A stretch of 64,000 nucleotides of DNA from Lysinibacillus sp. ZYM-1 (GTDB lineage Bacteria > Bacillota > Bacilli > Bacillales_A > Planococcaceae): positions 124,001 to 188,000 of the forward strand of contig NZ_KQ465107.1 in NCBI RefSeq assembly GCF_001308875.1, written 5' to 3'. Under the pieces are notes generated by a model. The model was not told the origin of the DNA. It worked only from the letters and a program-made list of their open reading frames with translations, and did not search any database. The position numbers and the translations under genes are program-made. Of this stretch, positions 60,159 through 64,000 are shown one piece after another; position 1 is the stretch's first letter; the number at the start of each line of letters is the position of its first letter.

Positions 60159-61730
60159 ATGGGTAATTTAACACAAATCTATCATTTACAAACTATTTCA
60201 TATACTATTTTTTCAGCGGATATGCAGCCATATAGCAATACATACTATTCGCTTTTCATCCTTATTAGTGGTAACGGAACACTTAAGACAAATCATGAAA
60301 CTATCCACCTTATGAAAGAAAAATGTGTGATTATTCCACCTAATAGCCATGTCGAAATTCACACTGCCGATGAGCCTCTCTGCTTGTACCAATTGACATT
60401 TAACACGATCTATCTAAGTGAATCCCATGCTCCTACTAGTCTCTTTACAAGTGTTAGAGAACTACGTCTTCTTCCCTTTTCTCAATGCAATAGTCTATTA
60501 GAAGCTATTTATCGGTGTCGTCAAGCAAAGGATGAACACACTATTTTTGAGCAGCATGTTCGTTTCCAAGAATTGATGCTATTTATTTTTGAACAAAACC
60601 AACCGAAGCCTATACTACAAAATGATCGTCAGTCTGTAGAGCAATCTATCCAATATTTGCACAAACACTTTGGAAGGGATTGGACTGTTGAACAGTTAGC
60701 AGAACTGGCAGATGTTCCAAGATGGAGTTACTCTCGTATTTTTAAAGATATTACGGGGCAGATTCCTCTTCATTATTTAAATAGTATACGTATTGAAAAA
60801 GCCAAACAATTATTAATGACAACTAATGATCGGGTATTTGAAATTAGTCAGTCCATTGGTTTTAATAACGAATATTATTTCAATCGTCGCTTTAAAGAGC
60901 ATGTAGGTATTTCCCCAGGACAATATCGACGAAATCAGAGCAATAATGTCCGTGTATTCGCACCGTTCTTAGAGGACTTCTTCGTGGCTTTAGGAATTAC
61001 ACCAATTGCTCAATTCAGTCATTCCAAGTGGGGAAAACAAGACTATTTAGGCCTGCAGGGTGTACCCGATATCGATGTACAAAATGGAGAAGTGGATCGC
61101 CTCTTTCACTATAAACCAACTTTAATTATGTTAGATGCTGGTATAGAGCGTTGGGAAACTTGTCTTCATTTAAATAAGTTGGCCCCAATCTGTCACCTAA
61201 ACCACCCTGGGGAGGACTGGCAATCGACCCTATTTAAAATTGCTGATTTAACAGGAAAAACCACTATGATGAAAGATATTATCACAGAATATGAGGATAA
61301 GGTACAGAAGGCTCGACGAATTCTCGGTAAATCCGTTTACGGGCAAAGTGTGGCATTTCTTCGCATTTCAGCCATTGGCATTACGCTGTATGCCGGCCCT
61401 GAATGCGGTTATACAGGGCCAATCCTATACCGCGACTTAGGCTTAACGCCTCATCCATTAGTATGGAAAATACCGCGTAATCAGCGTAAAGCTCACCTGA
61501 CATCAGATCAGCTGCTACAACTAGACGCTGATCATTTATTTATCACCTTCGACAAGCAGCACTCCATTTATGAGCATGAAGAGCGTACTATTTTAAAATC
61601 TTCTATGTGGAAAAACCTAAGTGCAGTTAAGACCAGCTGTGTTTATGAGGTCGATTTTTTAACGTGGATGAATTATGGAATCCTATCACATAGCAAAAAA
61701 ATAGATGATGTATTAAATGTTCTTGGCTAA
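60159..61730 (+). CDS. AraC regulator fused to a siderophore-binding domain (Btr-like)
   Basis: 523 residues. Three parts: cupin-like N-terminus (about 1-150), AraC double helix-turn-helix (about 165-265; WTVEQLAELADVPRWSYSRI, VFEISQSIGFNNEYYFNRRF) and a cytoplasmic class III binding-protein domain (about 275-523; SKWGKQDYLGLQGVPDID, LGLTPHPLVWKI). B. subtilis Btr has this layout and turns on feuABC when it binds bacillibactin. Here it likely activates the adjacent binding-protein gene and maybe the distant uptake operon. ATG with TAGGAG. Confidence 0.92.
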   Translation: MGNLTQIYHLQTISYTIFSADMQPYSNTYYSLFILISGNGTLKTNHETIHLMKEKCVIIPPNSHVEIHTADEPLCLYQLTFNTIYLSESHAPTSLFTSVRELRLLPFSQCNSLLEAIYRCRQAKDEHTIFEQHVRFQELMLFIFEQNQPKPILQNDRQSVEQSIQYLHKHFGRDWTVEQLAELADVPRWSYSRIFKDITGQIPLHYLNSIRIEKAKQLLMTTNDRVFEISQSIGFNNEYYFNRRFKEHVGISPGQYRRNQSNNVRVFAPFLEDFFVALGITPIAQFSHSKWGKQDYLGLQGVPDIDVQNGEVDRLFHYKPTLIMLDAGIERWETCLHLNKLAPICHLNHPGEDWQSTLFKIADLTGKTTMMKDIITEYEDKVQKARRILGKSVYGQSVAFLRISAIGITLYAGPECGYTGPILYRDLGLTPHPLVWKIPRNQRKAHLTSDQLLQLDADHLFITFDKQHSIYEHEERTILKSSMWKNLSAVKTSCVYEVDFLTWMNYGILSHSKKIDDVLNVLG

Positions 61731-61734
61731 AGAA

Positions 61735-61770
61735 CAAAAAGGAAGCACGCCATGGCTTCCTTTTTTGTTT
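61735..61770 (+). terminator. Terminator after AraC-fusion gene
   Basis: Stem AAAAAGGAAGC/GCTTCCTTTTT with T run. Confidence 0.88.
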
Positions 61771-61892
61771 GTGTAGCATGTCATTCAACATATTATATTT
61801 TATACTCCTGTACAGGAATATCTTTATCCAAACACCTAAAAAGATCATGATACATAAGATAAGATATCAGCTTTTGGATAGGAGGAATTGAA

Positions 61893-62294
61893 TTGTATTA
61901 TAATCCTTATCCGTATTTTGTTCACCCCTACCATTACCCAATACCGTCGACAGCCCATCACCTTACAGCTAGATCCCTTTCTAAACATTTAGCAATGCCT
62001 ACCAGTAATAGTCCCTTTCCCCCTGTTGATACACAAAAATTAATATCTTCAGCTACGCGGATAAAGACGATTATGCAGCAAGCACAATTACTTACGGATA
62101 AAATTGATAGTTCTCAACAATTTGCACATGATTTAAAAAATGCCGCACAACTTTCAAATAAAACAGAGGTCGAAAAATTAATTACATCCACAGGCATCAC
62201 TACGAAATTCGAAACAAACTATACACCAGATAATTTTAGAATACATCTTATGGATAGTGCTTGCTGTGGGGTAACATTAATTTTAAATTGGTGA
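61893..62294 (+). CDS. Small protein with Tyr/Pro/His-rich head, unknown function
   Basis: 133 residues. Head rich in Tyr, Pro and His (YYNPYPYFVHPYHYPIP), helical middle (KLISSATRIKTIMQQAQLL, FAHDLKNAAQLSNKTEV), then a short tail with a Cys pair (DSACCGVTLILNW). Tyr/His/Pro-rich heads are common in small spore-coat proteins of Bacillaceae, so a spore role is a guess. Start TTG 61893 with GGAGG. Confidence 0.65.
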   Translation: MYYNPYPYFVHPYHYPIPSTAHHLTARSLSKHLAMPTSNSPFPPVDTQKLISSATRIKTIMQQAQLLTDKIDSSQQFAHDLKNAAQLSNKTEVEKLITSTGITTKFETNYTPDNFRIHLMDSACCGVTLILNW

Positions 62295-62324
62295 ATCCAT
62301 TTTAACCCTGTATTCCTATCAAAG

Positions 62325-62353
62325 TTGTAAACTATAAAAAAATATGCTAAAGT
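62325..62353 (+). promoter_or_regulatory. Promoter of SAM riboswitch transcript
   Basis: TTGTAA, 17 bases, TAAAGT, 38 bases before the aptamer. Confidence 0.6.
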
Positions 62354-62390
62354 GTTTGTAATATTGTTTCTGAAAATTCTTATATCATAT

Positions 62391-62555
62391 TTCTTATCAA
62401 GAGAGACGGAGGGATTGGCCCTATGAAGTCTCAGCAACCAGCTCAACAGTATGGTGCTAATTCCTATTGGCAAAATTTTTAGCCTTAAGATGAGAAGACG
62501 AACTACCATTGTTTGATTCAGGGAGTCCTCTTCTATAGAGGACTCTTTTTTATTT
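62391..62555 (+). promoter_or_regulatory. SAM-I riboswitch (S box) with terminator
   Basis: Aptamer at about 62391-62500: P1 arm TTCTTATC, then AAGAGAGACGGAGGGATTGG, CCCTATGAAGTCTCAGCAACC, GGTGCTAATTCC and closing GATGAGAA. Terminator stem GAGTCCTC/GAGGACTC plus T run at 62523-62555. The P1 3' arm (AGAAGA) can pair with TCTTCT in the terminator, giving the antiterminator. With SAM bound P1 is stable and the gene is shut off. Confidence 0.94.
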
Positions 62556-62584
62556 ACTACAACTAATAGAAAGCAGGGAATTAA

Positions 62585-63322
62585 ATGTCTAACGAACTTT
62601 TACAAGCATTGCACTTACTAAAATCAAAACAATGGGTCGATTTGACACATACCTTCGGCCCTGATTCACCTCATTTTTTCATGTTTGAGGATGCTAGATT
62701 TGAAACATTATTCTCGCATGATGATGGATTTTTCGCACAGCAATTTACCTTTCCAGGCCAATATGGAACACATATCGACCCACCGATTCATTTTGTAAGA
62801 GATACTCGCTTTCTAGATGAACTAGCGCTAAAGGAACTCGTTCTCCCTCTTATCGTCATTGATAAATCACAAGAGGCTTCCAGAAATCATGACTTTACGC
62901 TACGTGTTCAAGATATTCTTGAATTTGAGGCACAACATGGAGAGATTGAAGAAGGTACTTTTGTGGCACTTCGAACAGATTGGAGTAAACGTTGGCCAGA
63001 TAAAGAGGCATTCAGTAATAAAGATGTGGACGGACATAATCATATTCCCGGTTGGGGCTTGGAGGCATTACAATTTTTATTCAAGGAACGTAAAGTAAGT
63101 GCAATCGGTCACGAAACTTTTGATACCGATTCTGCTACTGATTTTCGTCAAAGCGGCAAATTGGATGGAGAATATTTTGTCCTTGATCAAGACACCTATC
63201 AAATTGAGCTTATGACTAATTTGGACAAGCTTCCTCCAAAAGGAGCTATTATTTTCAATATCGTACCTAAACCTGAAAAAGCATCCGGATTCCCTGTCCG
63301 ATCGTTTGCCATTTTGCCATAA
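62585..63322 (+). CDS. Cyclase-family (KynB-like) metal hydrolase under SAM control
   Basis: 245 residues, cytoplasmic. The Mn/Zn-binding motif GTHIDPPIHF of the kynurenine-formamidase/isatin-hydrolase family is near residue 62, with WVDLTHTFGPDSPHF at the N-terminus. A later HETFDTDSATD and the C-terminal FPVRSFAIL are also typical. It should hydrolyse an amide or lactam-like bond. Tight SAM-I control implies a role in sulfur, methionine or SAM-related metabolism, not tryptophan breakdown; no kyn genes are nearby. ATG behind CAGGGA. Confidence 0.88.
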   Translation: MSNELLQALHLLKSKQWVDLTHTFGPDSPHFFMFEDARFETLFSHDDGFFAQQFTFPGQYGTHIDPPIHFVRDTRFLDELALKELVLPLIVIDKSQEASRNHDFTLRVQDILEFEAQHGEIEEGTFVALRTDWSKRWPDKEAFSNKDVDGHNHIPGWGLEALQFLFKERKVSAIGHETFDTDSATDFRQSGKLDGEYFVLDQDTYQIELMTNLDKLPPKGAIIFNIVPKPEKASGFPVRSFAILP

Positions 63323-63323
63323 C

Positions 63324-63353
63324 AAAAAGTCGGTATGAATCATACCGACTTTC
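63324..63353. terminator. Bidirectional terminator
   Basis: Stem AAAGTCGGTATG/CATACCGACTTT between convergent cyclase and DedA genes. Confidence 0.88.
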
Positions 63354-63948
63354 ACTTTTGTACGTTTCTTTTTTTAAATAGATAATAAACAATTATCATG
63401 ACTAGGATAAACAACAAGATGACATAAATACTATAATGGGATAGATAGTAACCGACAAATCGCCACTTCTCCCCTAGCACTTTCCCTATTGTTATAAATG
63501 TGAAAGTCCAGATAAATGCCCCTGTATAAGCAAAGAAAGCGAATTTCTTATAGGGATAATTATTAATAGCGGCAATATAGGCTGTCAGATGGCGTACACC
63601 AGGAATAAAATAGCCGACGATTAATAAAAATGGCCCAACTTTCGAAAACATTTTTTTAGTGAAATCGATTTTTTGCTCAGTTATATGAATTTTTGGTCCA
63701 TATTTCTGCAAGAGCGGTAAGCCAAATCGACGGCCAACATAGTAGCTTACAGTAATACCTCCCATTGCGCCAACCATTGCACTTACTAAGGCGGGAATAT
63801 GTTCAAGGCTTTCTCGATAAACACTGTAGCCTACATAAGTCAAAAATACTTCATCAGGAAGTGGCAACCCAACAATGCCTCCAATTAGGATCACGATGAT
63901 GCCAAAATACCCGTAATGTTCAATTAGAGATTGCACATGCTGTGCCAT
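63352..63948 (-). CDS. DedA-family membrane protein
   Basis: 198 residues, about five membrane segments. GLPLPDEVFLTYVGYSVYRE, the glycine-rich re-entrant region MVGAMGGITVSYYVGRRFG, and VGYFIPGVRHLTAYIAA with the essential Arg are DedA signatures. The family flips lipid carriers or phospholipids. Start ATG 63948 with TAGGTGG. Confidence 0.92.
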   Translation of the reverse strand: MAQHVQSLIEHYGYFGIIVILIGGIVGLPLPDEVFLTYVGYSVYRESLEHIPALVSAMVGAMGGITVSYYVGRRFGLPLLQKYGPKIHITEQKIDFTKKMFSKVGPFLLIVGYFIPGVRHLTAYIAAINNYPYKKFAFFAYTGAFIWTFTFITIGKVLGEKWRFVGYYLSHYSIYVILLFILVMIIVYYLFKKRNVQK

Positions 63949-64000
63949 TATCCAACCACCTAACACATTGTTCTATACATTCATAACCATATATCCAAAG

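Noticed and set aside
1-64000. CRISPR arrays, tRNA or rRNA genes, insertion sequences, prophage genes
   Set aside because: I looked for regularly spaced repeats, tRNA cloverleaf ends, transposase or integrase motifs and phage structural genes and found none.

Overview
The window is about 64 kb of low-GC DNA from a spore-forming Firmicute, most like Lysinibacillus or a close Bacillaceae/Planococcaceae relative. Pointers are T-box leaders on leuA and metG, bacillithiol-linked genes (FosB, a YfiT/BstA-type DinB protein), a BclB-type exosporium domain, a bpsA-bpsB alkylpyrone pair, a Zur-controlled zagA/rpmG pair and a VmlR orthologue. It looks like ordinary chromosome. I saw no rRNA, tRNA, insertion sequence, prophage or CRISPR array. 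Many genes start with TTG or GTG behind strong Shine-Dalgarno sites.

Layout. 1-8.7 kb: a chemotaxis receptor cut by the window edge, a HAD phosphatase, leuA behind a leucine T-box, a short type-I methionyl-tRNA synthetase behind a methionine T-box, a second HAD enzyme, fosB and an RsgA-type GTPase. 8.7-12.3 kb: a compact ribosome-type attenuator reading into rsgA-fosB, type III polyketide synthase bpsA with bpsB, then divergent Zur-box genes zagA and a zinc-free L33. 12.3-16.9 kb: an unrecognised, probably spore-surface cluster of three small genes, a beta-rich Cys protein, a coiled-coil/disordered protein and a BclB-like protein. 17-21 kb: a DinB enzyme, a lipoprotein, a racemase-like protein, a GNAT enzyme and a BCCT transporter. 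21-27 kb: a Fur-boxed siderophore uptake operon with esterase and AraC regulator. 27-39 kb: mixed small metabolic and membrane genes, including vmlR behind its own transcription attenuator. 39-43 kb: two EamA transporters and a divergent MocR regulator. 43-50 kb: an AraC regulator, then an operon-like locus of two-component system, lantibiotic-protection-type ABC transporter and erythromycin-esterase-like lipoprotein. 50-59 kb: cytosine permease, a duplicated ankyrin lipoprotein, two MFS exporters with LysR and HxlR regulators, an aldo/keto reductase and a glyoxalase-fold protein. 59-62 kb: a second Fur-boxed iron locus with an orphan binding protein and an AraC-binding-protein fusion. 62-64 kb: a SAM-I riboswitch controlling a cyclase-family hydrolase, then DedA.

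How it fits together. A recurring theme is sensing of translation and translation inhibitors through RNA: two T-boxes, a vmlR attenuator and the rsgA leader, which has a perfect-spacing promoter, a 24-codon uORF carrying an R-L-K motif, three nested stems and a terminator whose loop is complementary to the uORF. The rsgA leader is the best candidate here for an undescribed regulatory system. A second theme is metal economy (two Fur loci, one Zur locus). The 12.3-16.9 kb cluster is the least explained protein-coding stretch.
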